A stretch of DNA of 5,315 nucleotides from Desulfoplanes sp. (GCA_028708105.1 JAQVZR010000166.1:1-5315); one strand, 5' to 3'. Positions 1 to 5,315 are shown, numbered from the stretch's first letter. Program-made: numbers and translations. Notes: generated from the sequence alone by a model not told the origin.

Positions 1-1778
1 ATGGACCGGATTGTTCCGGAACGAAATCCGCAGGTAAAAGCATCTCCCTTCCGGACTGTGCCAGCCTGAATGAGTACTGTGGCAACCGGCCCCCGTCCTT
101 TGTCCAGCCGGGCTTCAACAATATGCCCGATACCGCGTTTGTTGGGATTGGCTTTATATTCCTGGACTTCGGCTTGAAGCAGAACAAGTTCCAGAAGTTC
201 GTCAATGCCAATTTTTTTCTTAGCTGAAACATTGGCGAAGATCGTGTCGCCGCCCCATTCCTCGGGTACCAGTCCGTAATCGGACAGTTCCCGCTTGACG
301 CGCTCGGGGTCAGCACCTTCCTTGTCGATTTTGTTGATGGCGACAATAATGGGTACCTTGGCTGCTTTGGCGTGGTTAATGGCTTCTCTGGTCTGATCCA
401 TGACGCCATCGTCAGCAGCTACTACCAGAATAACCATATCAGTTATTTGTGCTCCACGTGCACGCATGGCTGTAAAAGCCTCATGCCCGGGCGTGTCCAG
501 AAAGACGATCTCGCCTCGGGGCGTTGTGACATGATAGGCTCCGATGTGCTGGGTGATACCACCAGCTTCGCCGGAAGTGATGTGCGATTTGCGGATGACA
601 TCAAGCAGAGATGTTTTGCCGTGATCGACATGGCCCATGATAGTCACGACCGGAGGACGGGGCAGAAGATCTTCAGCTTTGTCCTCCTGAACGGGAGTGA
701 GAAATTCCTGCTCAGAAAAGCCAAATTTTTCAACATCATAACCAAAATCAGCGGCCACAATAGCAGCAGTATCAGCATCAATGGACTGATTGATTGTGGC
801 CATGACACCCATACCGATCAGGTTCTTTATGATATCCTGAGCCTTGATGCCCATTTGCTGGGCAAAATCTGCGATTCTAATGGCTTCGTCGATTCTGATC
901 TTGCGTTTGGCCTGTTTGATAGGCTGGGTCGTGACCATCTGCTTGACTGGTTCCTGCTCATGACCTCGGCGTCCACCTTTCTTTCCCTTACTTTTGCGGG
1001 AGGAACCAGGAGCGATACGATCGGCCTTGCCGGATTCCGCCTGGCGGACTTTGCGATACAGCTCGGCAGCCTCAACGGTACGGCGTTGTTTTTTCTTAAA
1101 AGGCTTCTCTTTTTTCTTCTCGGGTGTGTCGTCTGTTTTTGGGGCCGCAGCGTTTTCGGACACAGGATCGGGGCGGGAAATAATTTTTACTTGCGGGGCA
1201 GGCTGGAGAATTTTTTTCTTCTTGGCTTTTTTCTTTTTGCCCCGTTTTTTATCGGTAAGCTTTTCGTCGGCGGCGGCTATTCCGGTTTTTTTATCCGTTG
1301 GAGTATCTTCCGGAGAAGATGCAGATGCAGATATTTTTGGCTCTTCGACGGAATCTACCGGTTCTTCGTGCGTTTTTGGAGGAAGATCCGGTGTTTCTGA
1401 CTGTTCATGCTCTGCAGTCACGGGCGAAATAATTTTGGCAGAAACAGGGTGAGAGATTGTCTTCTTTACTGTTACTGTTGTCTGTCCCTCGGGAACGATC
1501 GCAGCTTTGGTTCTTGACTGAGCGATTTCCGGTTCTGGGATGCTTTCTGTTTTTTTTCGTCGGCGAATAATAACGCCGGAACGGGCCTGTTGTTTTTCCA
1601 TTGATGGTTTCTGTGTTCCTTGGTGATATTCTTTACGGGCCCGGTCCGCTTCTTCGTCAGTCAGGCCACTCATATGGCTTTTGACGTTGATGGCGAGCTT
1701 CCGAAGCAGGTCAATCAGCTCTTTATTCGAAATGTCGAGCTCTGCCGATAGATCTCTTACTCGCATTTTAGTGGTCAT
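1..1778 (-). CDS. infB: Translation initiation factor IF-2, partial (C-terminal part outside window)
   Basis: IF2 is the cytoplasmic GTPase that delivers formylmethionyl-tRNA to the 30S subunit and promotes 50S joining. The frame is open from the ATG at 1778 to the left edge (592 codons, no stop). An IF2_N domain covers residues 3-50. A charged linker, rich in K, E and P, covers about 55-290 and includes a lysine-rich run at 177-189. A second IF2_N-like domain covers about 291-352. The GTPase domain shows GHVDHGKT (382-389), DTPGHE (428-433), NKID (482-485) and SAK (518-520). Domain II has begun by residue 573 (GTVRKGD). The rest of domain II, domain III and the tRNA-binding C domain lie outside. 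The start overlaps the ylxR end by 11 bases, and GGGAG stands 7 bases before the ATG, so translation is probably coupled to ylxR. The GTPase motifs make the identity secure. Confidence 0.98.
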   Translation of the reverse strand, partial: MTTKMRVRDLSAELDISNKELIDLLRKLAINVKSHMSGLTDEEADRARKEYHQGTQKPSMEKQQARSGVIIRRRKKTESIPEPEIAQSRTKAAIVPEGQTTVTVKKTISHPVSAKIISPVTAEHEQSETPDLPPKTHEEPVDSVEEPKISASASSPEDTPTDKKTGIAAADEKLTDKKRGKKKKAKKKKILQPAPQVKIISRPDPVSENAAAPKTDDTPEKKKEKPFKKKQRRTVEAAELYRKVRQAESGKADRIAPGSSRKSKGKKGGRRGHEQEPVKQMVTTQPIKQAKRKIRIDEAIRIADFAQQMGIKAQDIIKNLIGMGVMATINQSIDADTAAIVAADFGYDVEKFGFSEQEFLTPVQEDKAEDLLPRPPVVTIMGHVDHGKTSLLDVIRKSHITSGEAGGITQHIGAYHVTTPRGEIVFLDTPGHEAFTAMRARGAQITDMVILVVAADDGVMDQTREAINHAKAAKVPIIVAINKIDKEGADPERVKRELSDYGLVPEEWGGDTIFANVSAKKKIGIDELLELVLLQAEVQEYKANPNKRGIGHIVEARLDKGRGPVATVLIQAGTVRKGDAFTCGFRSGTIRS

Positions 1779-2043
1779 GTTTTTTCTCCCTACATTTCTT
1801 CTGCCAGCCCTTGAACTTTTTGATTTTGTCCAGACACTCACTGCTTGTGCACACATAAAAACCCCGCCCTTGAAGCGTGCCGGCTGGATCAGCCTGTAGT
1901 GCGGTTTCCCCCTCTTCGGGGCAGATATATCTGACAATTTCCGATTTCGGGAACCGTTTGCGGCAAATCACACACATCCGGATTGGAACGTGTTTATGCG
2001 AAGGTGTGGGCCGTTGGATAGGCTGGTTCTGAGATGGTTTCAT
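1768..2043 (-). CDS. ylxR: YlxR-family (DUF448) nucleic-acid-binding protein
   Basis: This 91-residue basic protein sits between nusA and infB, the usual place for YlxR. The family is known as a small RNA- or DNA-binding fold whose exact role is poorly defined; links to RNase P and to gene regulation have been reported in some species. Family signatures are [13 protein letters not shown] at 21-33 and GRGFYVC at 59-65. Cysteines 24, 27, 65 and 70 form two pairs (CxxC and CxxxxC) that could hold a metal, which is inference. The last 20 residues are lysine-rich. The ATG at 2043 is the first in frame after an upstream stop, but no clear Shine-Dalgarno precedes it. The 3' end overlaps infB by 11 bases. 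A start at Met23 would cut into the conserved motif and is unlikely. Confidence 0.93.
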   Translation of the reverse strand: MKPSQNQPIQRPTPSHKHVPIRMCVICRKRFPKSEIVRYICPEEGETALQADPAGTLQGRGFYVCTSSECLDKIKKFKGWQKKCREKKHDH

Positions 2044-2169
2044 GTGTAAGATACGCAGCAGTTGTGTCCGTGAAAATTATATGAATGACCGCCTTTTCTG
2101 TTTGAGCGCAGTGGAACGGTTTGAGACGGGAAAGGCGGAACGGTTTCTTTCCTCGGAACGTTTTTTTCC
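2044..2169 (-). other. nusA-ylxR intergenic spacer with three short repeats and an inverted repeat
   Basis: This 126-base spacer lies inside the operon. On the plus strand GGAACGGTTT occurs at 2113-2122 and 2137-2146, and the near-copy GGAACGTTT at 2155-2163. The steps are 24 and 18 bases, both multiples of three. GGAAAG (2129-2134) and CTTTCC (2147-2152) form a 6-bp inverted repeat with a 12-base loop. No T-run follows, so it is not a normal terminator. nusA and ylxR are in the same reading frame, separated here by a TAG, about 30 open codons, then a TAA. Confidence 0.5.
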
Positions 2170-3474
2170 CTACGCGTCCTGGATGGTATCGGAAGCTTGG
2201 GCGTGATTTTCGTCCTGGGTTTCGGATTCATTACCTTCATTTTGTGAATCCCTCAAGAGATTGGCTGCTGCTTTGAGGTCTTCTACATTCTCTTCACCGA
2301 TGCCTTCAATATCCAGAAGTCCTTCTTCTGAGCTCATGGCAACGGCTTCGACATCTTCGAATCCGGCTTCGAGAATCTGATCTACACTGATTTGAGCAGC
2401 ACGGGCCAATTGTTCCAGCCCCTGTCGGTTTTTATAGAGTTCCCCATACTTGGTTTCCGTAAAAATATCGATACGCCAGCCAAGGATCTTGGAAGCTAAT
2501 TTAACGTTTTGGCCTTTGCGACCAATGGCAGGCGTGAGCTGATCATCCGGGACAACAACTTCCAGTGTTTTGTCCTCTTCGTCCACAGTGATCCGTGAAA
2601 TTCTAGCCGGTGAAAGGGCGTTGGCCGCGTAGGTGGTAATGTCTGGATTCCAAAGAACGATATCAATGCGTTCTCCTTTGAATTCCTGAACAATATTCTG
2701 GATGCGTGAACCTTTGACCCCCACGCATGCGCCTACTGGATCCACATCGGTTTCATGAGAGATGACAGCCACTTTGGCCCGTAATCCCGGATCACGGGCT
2801 ACTCCCATTATGGTCACTATGCCGTCGTCAATTTCAGGCACTTCCCGCTTGAATAATGCTTTCATGTAATCGGGATGTGATCTGGTGACGACAACCTGAG
2901 GGCCACGACCTTCAGATTTTACATCCAGGATTTGAGCCTGAACACGGTCACCCTGGCGGAAACGTTCTCGAGGGATCTGTTCATTTTTGGGGAGCAATGC
3001 TTCCGTTCGGCCGAGGTTGATGACCCAGCCATTACGATCTCGACGCTGGATAATGCCACTGACAATCTCGCCGATACGGTCTTTGTATTCTTCGTAGATG
3101 ATTTCGTGCTCAGCATCGCGCATGCGCTGGATAATTACTTGTTTGGCTGACTGAGCAGCAATCCTTCCCAGGTCTTCAATTTCCATGCGGAAGCCGACCT
3201 CGTCACCCACCTGAACTTTGGAATCATGCTGCTTAGCTTCTTCCAGGGTAATTTCTCGGGAAGGTGTCGTGACTTCATCGACAACTACCTTGAATTGATA
3301 GACCTCAATTTCCCCGATTTCTTCATTAAAACTGACTTCAATATCAAGATCATCGCCGTATTTTTTGACAACTGATGTTCGGATGGCTTCTTCCAATGTG
3401 TCCACGAGAAGACCACGGTCAATGCCCTTGTCTTTGCTGATCTGGTCGATTGCTTTCTTTAATTCCATGCCCAT
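2170..3474 (-). CDS. nusA: Transcription termination/antitermination factor NusA
   Basis: NusA binds RNA polymerase and nascent RNA, and modulates pausing, intrinsic termination and antitermination. The product is 434 residues, shorter than E. coli NusA (495) because it lacks the full pair of C-terminal acidic repeats. The N-terminal polymerase-binding domain spans about 1-130. The S1 domain begins at GEIVSGIIQRRDRNGWVINL (135-154). KH1 contains GVKG at 252-255 and KH2 contains GRKG at 318-321. A helix-hairpin-helix-like C-terminal module covers about 355-410 (DIEGIGEENVEDL at 388-400), followed by an acidic, glutamine-rich tail. The ATG at 3474 was chosen because a GGAGA stands 6 bases upstream. 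Starting at the in-frame ATG at 3552 would add 26 atypical residues, and Met at 3468 is too far from the ribosome binding site. The gene lies between rimP and ylxR in the same operon. Confidence 0.97.
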   Translation of the reverse strand: MGMELKKAIDQISKDKGIDRGLLVDTLEEAIRTSVVKKYGDDLDIEVSFNEEIGEIEVYQFKVVVDEVTTPSREITLEEAKQHDSKVQVGDEVGFRMEIEDLGRIAAQSAKQVIIQRMRDAEHEIIYEEYKDRIGEIVSGIIQRRDRNGWVINLGRTEALLPKNEQIPRERFRQGDRVQAQILDVKSEGRGPQVVVTRSHPDYMKALFKREVPEIDDGIVTIMGVARDPGLRAKVAVISHETDVDPVGACVGVKGSRIQNIVQEFKGERIDIVLWNPDITTYAANALSPARISRITVDEEDKTLEVVVPDDQLTPAIGRKGQNVKLASKILGWRIDIFTETKYGELYKNRQGLEQLARAAQISVDQILEAGFEDVEAVAMSSEEGLLDIEGIGEENVEDLKAAANLLRDSQNEGNESETQDENHAQASDTIQDA

Positions 3475-3480
3475 ATGGAT

Positions 3481-3486
3481 TCTCCG
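3481..3486 (-). promoter_or_regulatory. nusA ribosome binding site
   Basis: The minus strand reads CGGAGA here, giving GGAGA six bases before the ATG at 3474. It decides the nusA start against the in-frame ATGs at 3552 and 3468. Confidence 0.8.
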
Positions 3487-3495
3487 CTTGTATCT

Positions 3496-3525
3496 AAAAA
3501 CCGTGGATGGTTGGGAAGACGGTTT
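3496..3525 (-). promoter_or_regulatory. Hairpin with T-run in the rimP-nusA spacer (possible attenuator or pause site)
   Basis: Within the 114-base rimP-nusA spacer the plus strand has AAACCGT (3498-3504) and ACGGTTT (3519-3525), a perfect 7-bp inverted repeat with a 14-base loop. In the minus-strand transcript the hairpin runs straight into five U residues and ends about 10 bases before the nusA ribosome binding site. The loop is large and the stem modest, so it is at best a weak terminator or a pause site. A control role over nusA is inference. Confidence 0.35.
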
Positions 3526-3588
3526 GTTGAATGGTTGAAAATTGAACCGCAAAAGACAGGGAACATATCAGTAAAGCGTACACGTAAT

Positions 3589-4056
3589 TTATACGCGGTA
3601 TACCAATCTGGCCTTGCGGGTCTCTTCCCAGGTGAATTTCTGTTCCGTTCCATCTTCAAGACGAAGGGTGAATCTGTCCTCTTCGCTTGCAATCAAGATA
3701 CCTGTGAAATTTTTTTGTCCGTTTTGGGGAAAATTCAGGGAAATTTTGATCGGTTGACCTAGATAGGCACCCAATTGCCGGGGCGAAAAAAAGATACGGT
3801 CCAGCCCGGGTGACGAAACCTCAAGAGTATAGGCTCCCGGAATGAAATCTTCCACATCCAGGATAACCCCCATGTGCCTGCTGACATCTGCACATTGTTC
3901 GACAGTGACGCCCTGGTCCGTATCAATATATATGCGGATCACCCTATGTTTCGGTGAAGACAGCGCCAGTTCGATACCCCAGAGGTTTACTCCGAGTCCT
4001 GTACATAACGGCAGCAGAAACTCATTGATTTTATTTTCGATAGTATTTGATTGCAT
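3589..4056 (-). CDS. rimP: Ribosome maturation factor RimP
   Basis: RimP binds the free 30S subunit and helps late assembly around S12. The product from the ATG at 4056 is 155 residues, a typical length. The N-terminal alpha/beta domain (about 5-88) includes GVNLWGIEL at 22-30 and the family signature YTLEVSSPGLDR at 76-87. The C-terminal SH3-like domain (about 90-155) contains GQPIKISL and ends in RLEDGTEQKFTWEE and a basic tail. An in-frame ATG at 4092 lies inside the terminator hairpin, and its extra residues are encoded by the stem and T-run, so it is rejected. Oddly, no Shine-Dalgarno precedes 4056: the upstream bases are the terminator T-run. nusA follows after 114 bases. Identity is firm; the start is less so. 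Confidence 0.95.
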   Translation of the reverse strand: MQSNTIENKINEFLLPLCTGLGVNLWGIELALSSPKHRVIRIYIDTDQGVTVEQCADVSRHMGVILDVEDFIPGAYTLEVSSPGLDRIFFSPRQLGAYLGQPIKISLNFPQNGQKNFTGILIASEEDRFTLRLEDGTEQKFTWEETRKARLVYRV

Positions 4057-4064
4057 ATGTGTAT

Positions 4065-4092
4065 AAAAAAAAAAGTGGACCAAATGGTCCAC
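4065..4092 (-). terminator. Factor-independent terminator between tRNA-Gly and rimP
   Basis: On the minus strand GTGGACCA and TGGTCCAC form a perfect 8-bp palindrome with two central bases (functionally 7 bp with an AUUU loop), followed at once by ten T residues (4074 to 4065). This is a textbook intrinsic terminator for the tRNA transcript. The T-run ends 8 bases before the rimP ATG, so either rimP is made by read-through or the terminator is a regulated attenuator. Confidence 0.9.
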
Positions 4093-4098
4093 CCCTCA

Positions 4099-4120
4099 AT
4101 AACCCTGCCACATCGGTTAT
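4099..4120 (-). promoter_or_regulatory. Small inverted repeat between tRNA-Gly and the terminator
   Basis: ATAACC (4099-4104) and GGTTAT (4115-4120) form a 6-bp inverted repeat with a 10-base loop. It sits 17 bases downstream of the tRNA 3' end on the transcript and just ahead of the terminator. It could take part in tRNA 3' processing or in alternative folding with the terminator. The evidence is only the repeat itself. Confidence 0.3.
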
Positions 4121-4137
4121 ATTCGTTCATTCAGGAG

Positions 4138-4213
4138 TGGAGCGGATGACGGGAGTCGAACCCGCGACACCAAGCTTGGGAAGCTTGTACTCTACCAGCT
4201 GAGCTACATCCGC
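4138..4213 (-). tRNA. tRNA-Gly (anticodon CCC)
   Basis: This 76-base gene folds into a full cloverleaf. The acceptor stem is GCGGATG/CATCCGC. The D arm stem is GCTC/GAGT with one G-T pair. The anticodon stem is CAAGC/GCTTG around the loop TTCCCAA, giving anticodon CCC (plus-strand GGG at 4178-4180), which reads the glycine codon GGG. The variable loop is five bases, and the T arm is GCGGG/CCCGT with loop TTCGACT. The discriminator is T, as usual for bacterial tRNA-Gly, and CCA is encoded (4138-4140). It is the first gene upstream of rimP and is separated from it by a terminator. Confidence 0.97.
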
Positions 4214-4230
4214 CCGAAAGGCTTTTCTCT

Positions 4231-4256
4231 TTTGTCAATTCTTTGGGATTTGTCAA
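4231..4256 (-). promoter_or_regulatory. Tandem TTGACAAA boxes upstream of tRNA-Gly (possible promoter)
   Basis: The minus strand carries TTGACAAA twice (4256-4249 and 4238-4231), 18 bases start to start. The upstream copy is a perfect -35 hexamer at a plausible distance from the tRNA 5' end. However, no good TATAAT match lies 16-18 bases downstream; the matching place reads AAAAGA. The downstream copy is too close to the tRNA to serve as its -35. A promoter is expected here, but these boxes are only partial support. Confidence 0.35.
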
Positions 4257-4510
4257 CTCTTTTTTCCTGATGGCTCTTCTTCATGGCGGTCTGAAGGTGC
4301 GTTTTATGCCACAATGCTTATGCTCCTCCCCCTTTTTTCTACCGCAGCTCTTGATTCCCTCCTTTTGCATTTTTCTTCTTTTCCCCGGCAAAAACTGCCT
4401 AGTTCCGATATAAAATATATGCTTCTCAACCAAACCCATTTTGAAATACATTGTATTTTGGAAGGTCATGAAATGTTGTTCGGGCTCTCGTGGTTGCCAT
4501 CGACCAATCT
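4257..4510. other. Non-coding stretch, no gene recognised
   Basis: Short open frames on both strands lack recognisable motifs and convincing context. A minus-strand frame around 4281-4373 has two SCG/HCG cysteine pairs but no family resemblance. The only structure seen is a small perfect inverted repeat, AAATACA (4444-4450) and TGTATTT (4452-4458), and an AT-rich patch near 4408-4422. Nothing here can be named. Confidence 0.5.
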
Positions 4511-4542
4511 GTTTTTATGCACCTCCCGGGGCGCATAAAAAC
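4511..4542. repeat. Near-perfect 32-base palindrome
   Basis: GTTTTTATGC (4511-4520) and GCATAAAAAC (4533-4542) are perfect 10-bp inverted repeats. The stem continues after one A/C mismatch with CC/GG, leaving a six-base TCCCGG loop. It abuts the next palindrome at 4543 with no spacer. It could be an operator, an extragenic palindromic repeat or part of an insertion-sequence end; no second copy is present in this window. Confidence 0.65.
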
Positions 4543-4562
4543 GGGCAATTCCTGAATTGCCC
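4537..4562 (-). terminator. Orphan intrinsic terminator on the minus strand
   Basis: GGGCAATTC (4543-4551) and GAATTGCCC (4554-4562) form a perfect 9-bp stem around CT. Read on the minus strand, it is followed by G and five T residues (4541-4537), the shape of a factor-independent terminator. No minus-strand gene lies to its right within the window, so it may shield the tRNA operon or be left from a lost gene. The T-run is also one arm of the adjoining palindrome, so it may instead be part of a compound structure. Confidence 0.5.
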
Positions 4563-4748
4563 TTACGCTACAGCGTTGGAGCACACGCAGACAGTAGTCG
4601 TTTTTTGAGCACACGGTGAACGCATGCTTCCATTGAATGAAATACAACATCTCAAACTGGGTTTGATGGGATGGACCGCCCTTCCAACCGATCTGTACAT
4701 CTGGTACGGTGGTGGCAAATCCAAAACAGCCATCAGGGAGGACGGGTC
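4563..4748 (+). other. Non-coding DNA upstream of the transposase relic (possible insertion-sequence left end)
   Basis: This stretch contains a small hairpin (ACGCT at 4565-4569, AGCGT at 4572-4576) and a direct repeat GAGCACACG (4579-4587 and 4607-4615). It also has a potential bulged stem, ACC 4687-4689 and GTAC 4695-4698 against GTAC 4704-4707 and GGT 4708-4710. It ends in a strong ribosome binding site, AGGGAGG at 4735-4741. No gene is visible. Part of it is probably the 5' flank of the insertion sequence, but no left boundary can be placed. Confidence 0.4.
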
Positions 4749-4859
4749 ATGACAGCAAGTAACACAATAGGTCTCGATCTGGCAAAAGATGTTTTCCAAA
4801 TTCATCACAAAAACTCACGTTTTCAATCTGGTTTTGGTTTAAACCAAAAAAAAGTATGA
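4749..4859 (+). pseudogene. IS110-family transposase, N-terminal fragment
   Basis: The frame starts with an ATG seven bases after AGGGAGG. Its first residues, especially IGLDLAKDVFQIHHKN at 7-22, match the opening of IS110-family (DEDD, RuvC-like) transposases, with Asp10 as the expected first catalytic acid. Full-length enzymes have about 300-400 residues and a C-terminal serine-recombinase-like domain. Here resemblance stops after about residue 22 (near 4814), and an unrelated tail of 14 residues runs to a TGA. The DLAK-VFQ-H wording is more like the IS1111 subgroup. It cannot be active. An alternative is chance resemblance, but the motif together with the ideal ribosome binding site argues against it. 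Confidence 0.75.
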
Positions 4860-4879
4860 AATATTCAGAGCTATTGGCT

Positions 4880-4907
4880 TTGACTGCAGATATATTTTTC
4901 ATAGAAT
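4880..4907 (+). promoter_or_regulatory. Sigma-70-type promoter for nadK
   Basis: TTGACT (4880-4885) and TAGAAT (4902-4907) are separated by 16 bases, each one mismatch from consensus. Transcription would start near 4914, leaving a leader of about 80 bases before the nadK ATG. An imperfect inverted repeat, CCCTGGAAA/TTTTCGAGGG (4909-4929), overlaps the expected start and could be an operator. Confidence 0.6.
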
Positions 4908-4935
4908 TCCCTGGAAATGTTTTCGAGGGAGTTTA

Positions 4936-4994
4936 TCCGGGTAAGAACCGTATCTTTTCTTGAATCCTGTAACATATTTGGCTAGATACCCGGA
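4936..4994 (+). promoter_or_regulatory. Inverted repeat in the nadK leader reaching the start codon
   Basis: TCCGGGTA (4936-4943) and TACCCGGA (4987-4994) are perfect 8-bp inverted repeats 43 bases apart. The right arm ends one base before the nadK ATG, exactly where a ribosome would bind. In the RNA the pairing would mask the start region. Whether it regulates is inference. Confidence 0.4.
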
Positions 4995-4995
4995 C

Positions 4996-5315
4996 ATGAA
5001 ATTTGATATTCAGCGAATCATCGTGGTTGCCAAGGCTGCCAATACCCAGGCTCTGGATCTGGCTGAAAATATTCTGGTATGGTTTGATGCCCGCGGAGTA
5101 CAGGGGCTGGTTGTTGATAACCGGGTCGACAGTGACATTCTGGATGTGGGCCAGAGGAAACCCGATTGCGTGATCGTTCTGGGCGGGGACGGGACGATGC
5201 TTTCCGTGGCCAGAAAAATCAACGGCAGTAATATCCCCATGCTCGGAGTCAACCTTGGCAATGTCGGGTTCCTTACGGAAACGGGCCTTGATACCTGGCA
5301 GGATATGTTTGAAGA
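4996..5315 (+). CDS. nadK: NAD kinase, partial (C-terminal part outside window)
   Basis: NAD kinase phosphorylates NAD to NADP with ATP or polyphosphate, the sole route to cellular NADP. The window holds the first 106 codons. The nucleotide-binding signature GGDGTML is at 63-69, with Asp65 the conserved catalytic residue. The second signature, GVNLGNVGFLTE, is at 84-95. The N-terminal part begins RIIVVAKAANTQALDLAENI, a usual start for the family. The ATG at 4996 is the natural beginning, although no clear Shine-Dalgarno precedes it, only CCGGA within an inverted repeat. The remaining two thirds (family length about 280-300 residues) lie beyond the right edge. It is transcribed away from the tRNA-rimP operon and has its own likely promoter at 4880-4907. 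Confidence 0.95.
   Translation, partial: MKFDIQRIIVVAKAANTQALDLAENILVWFDARGVQGLVVDNRVDSDILDVGQRKPDCVIVLGGDGTMLSVARKINGSNIPMLGVNLGNVGFLTETGLDTWQDMFE

Noticed and set aside
372..1400. Long plus-strand open frame of 342 codons
   Set aside because: It lies wholly antisense to infB, whose GTPase motifs are unmistakable. Its F/L/S/R-rich translation shows no family features, and the codon pattern explains its length.
994..1452. Plus-strand open frame of 152 codons rich in F and S
   Set aside because: It is antisense to the lysine-rich IF2 linker; the phenylalanines are the complement of AAA/AAG lysine codons.
3475..3552. Upstream extension of nusA to the ATG at 3552
   Set aside because: It adds 26 residues not typical of NusA and contains the hairpin and ribosome binding site that serve the ATG at 3474.
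4057..4092. Upstream extension of rimP to the ATG at 4092
   Set aside because: The added residues are encoded by the terminator stem and T-run, and do not match the normal RimP N-terminus.
4281..4469. Minus-strand small frame with SCG and HCG cysteine pairs
   Set aside because: There is no ribosome binding site of note for the full frame, no recognised family, and it lies in AT-rich intergenic DNA upstream of the tRNA. It could be a small gene but cannot be supported.
4563..4748. Intact bridge RNA of an IS110 element
   Set aside because: The hairpins are small, and the transposase wording suggests the IS1111 subgroup, in which the RNA lies downstream. Without a complete relative to compare, it cannot be called a feature.
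4563..4808. Minus-strand frame of 81 codons with many cysteines
   Set aside because: It is antisense to the transposase relic and its flank, with no motif and no good start signal.

Overview
The window holds a translation/transcription-factor operon on the minus strand and the start of a divergently oriented gene on the plus strand. Read right to left, the minus strand carries tRNA-Gly(CCC), a factor-independent terminator, rimP, nusA, ylxR and infB, with infB running off the left edge. At the right edge the plus strand carries the first 106 codons of an NAD kinase gene. Between tRNA-Gly and nadK lies about 780 bases of mostly non-coding DNA. It holds a set of adjacent palindromes and a small relic of an IS110-family transposase gene.

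The gene order rimP-nusA-ylxR-infB is widespread in bacteria. The encoded CCA on the tRNA, the long lysine-rich IF2 linker and the short NusA (434 aa) fit a Gram-negative bacterium of moderate GC, possibly a Desulfovibrio-like member of the Desulfobacterota. That placement is inference from general resemblance, not from a search.

The four proteins act on one theme. RimP matures the 30S subunit, NusA controls RNA polymerase pausing and termination, YlxR is a small nucleic-acid-binding protein, and IF2 is the GTPase that brings initiator tRNA to the ribosome. A tRNA gene upstream of rimP-nusA-infB, with a terminator in between, parallels the metY-rimP-nusA-infB arrangement of Escherichia coli, although the tRNA here is glycine. 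The terminator T-run ends only 8 bases before the rimP start and no Shine-Dalgarno is visible, so rimP expression probably depends on read-through. Further hairpins lie before nusA and in the nusA-ylxR gap.

The right part is accessory DNA. An IS110-family transposase start with an excellent ribosome binding site breaks off after about 22 recognisable residues. It is followed by a good sigma-70 promoter and a leader with an inverted repeat reaching the nadK start codon. No complete novel system is visible. The most interesting signals are the tRNA-terminator-rimP junction, the palindrome cluster with an orphan minus-strand terminator, and the transposase relic.
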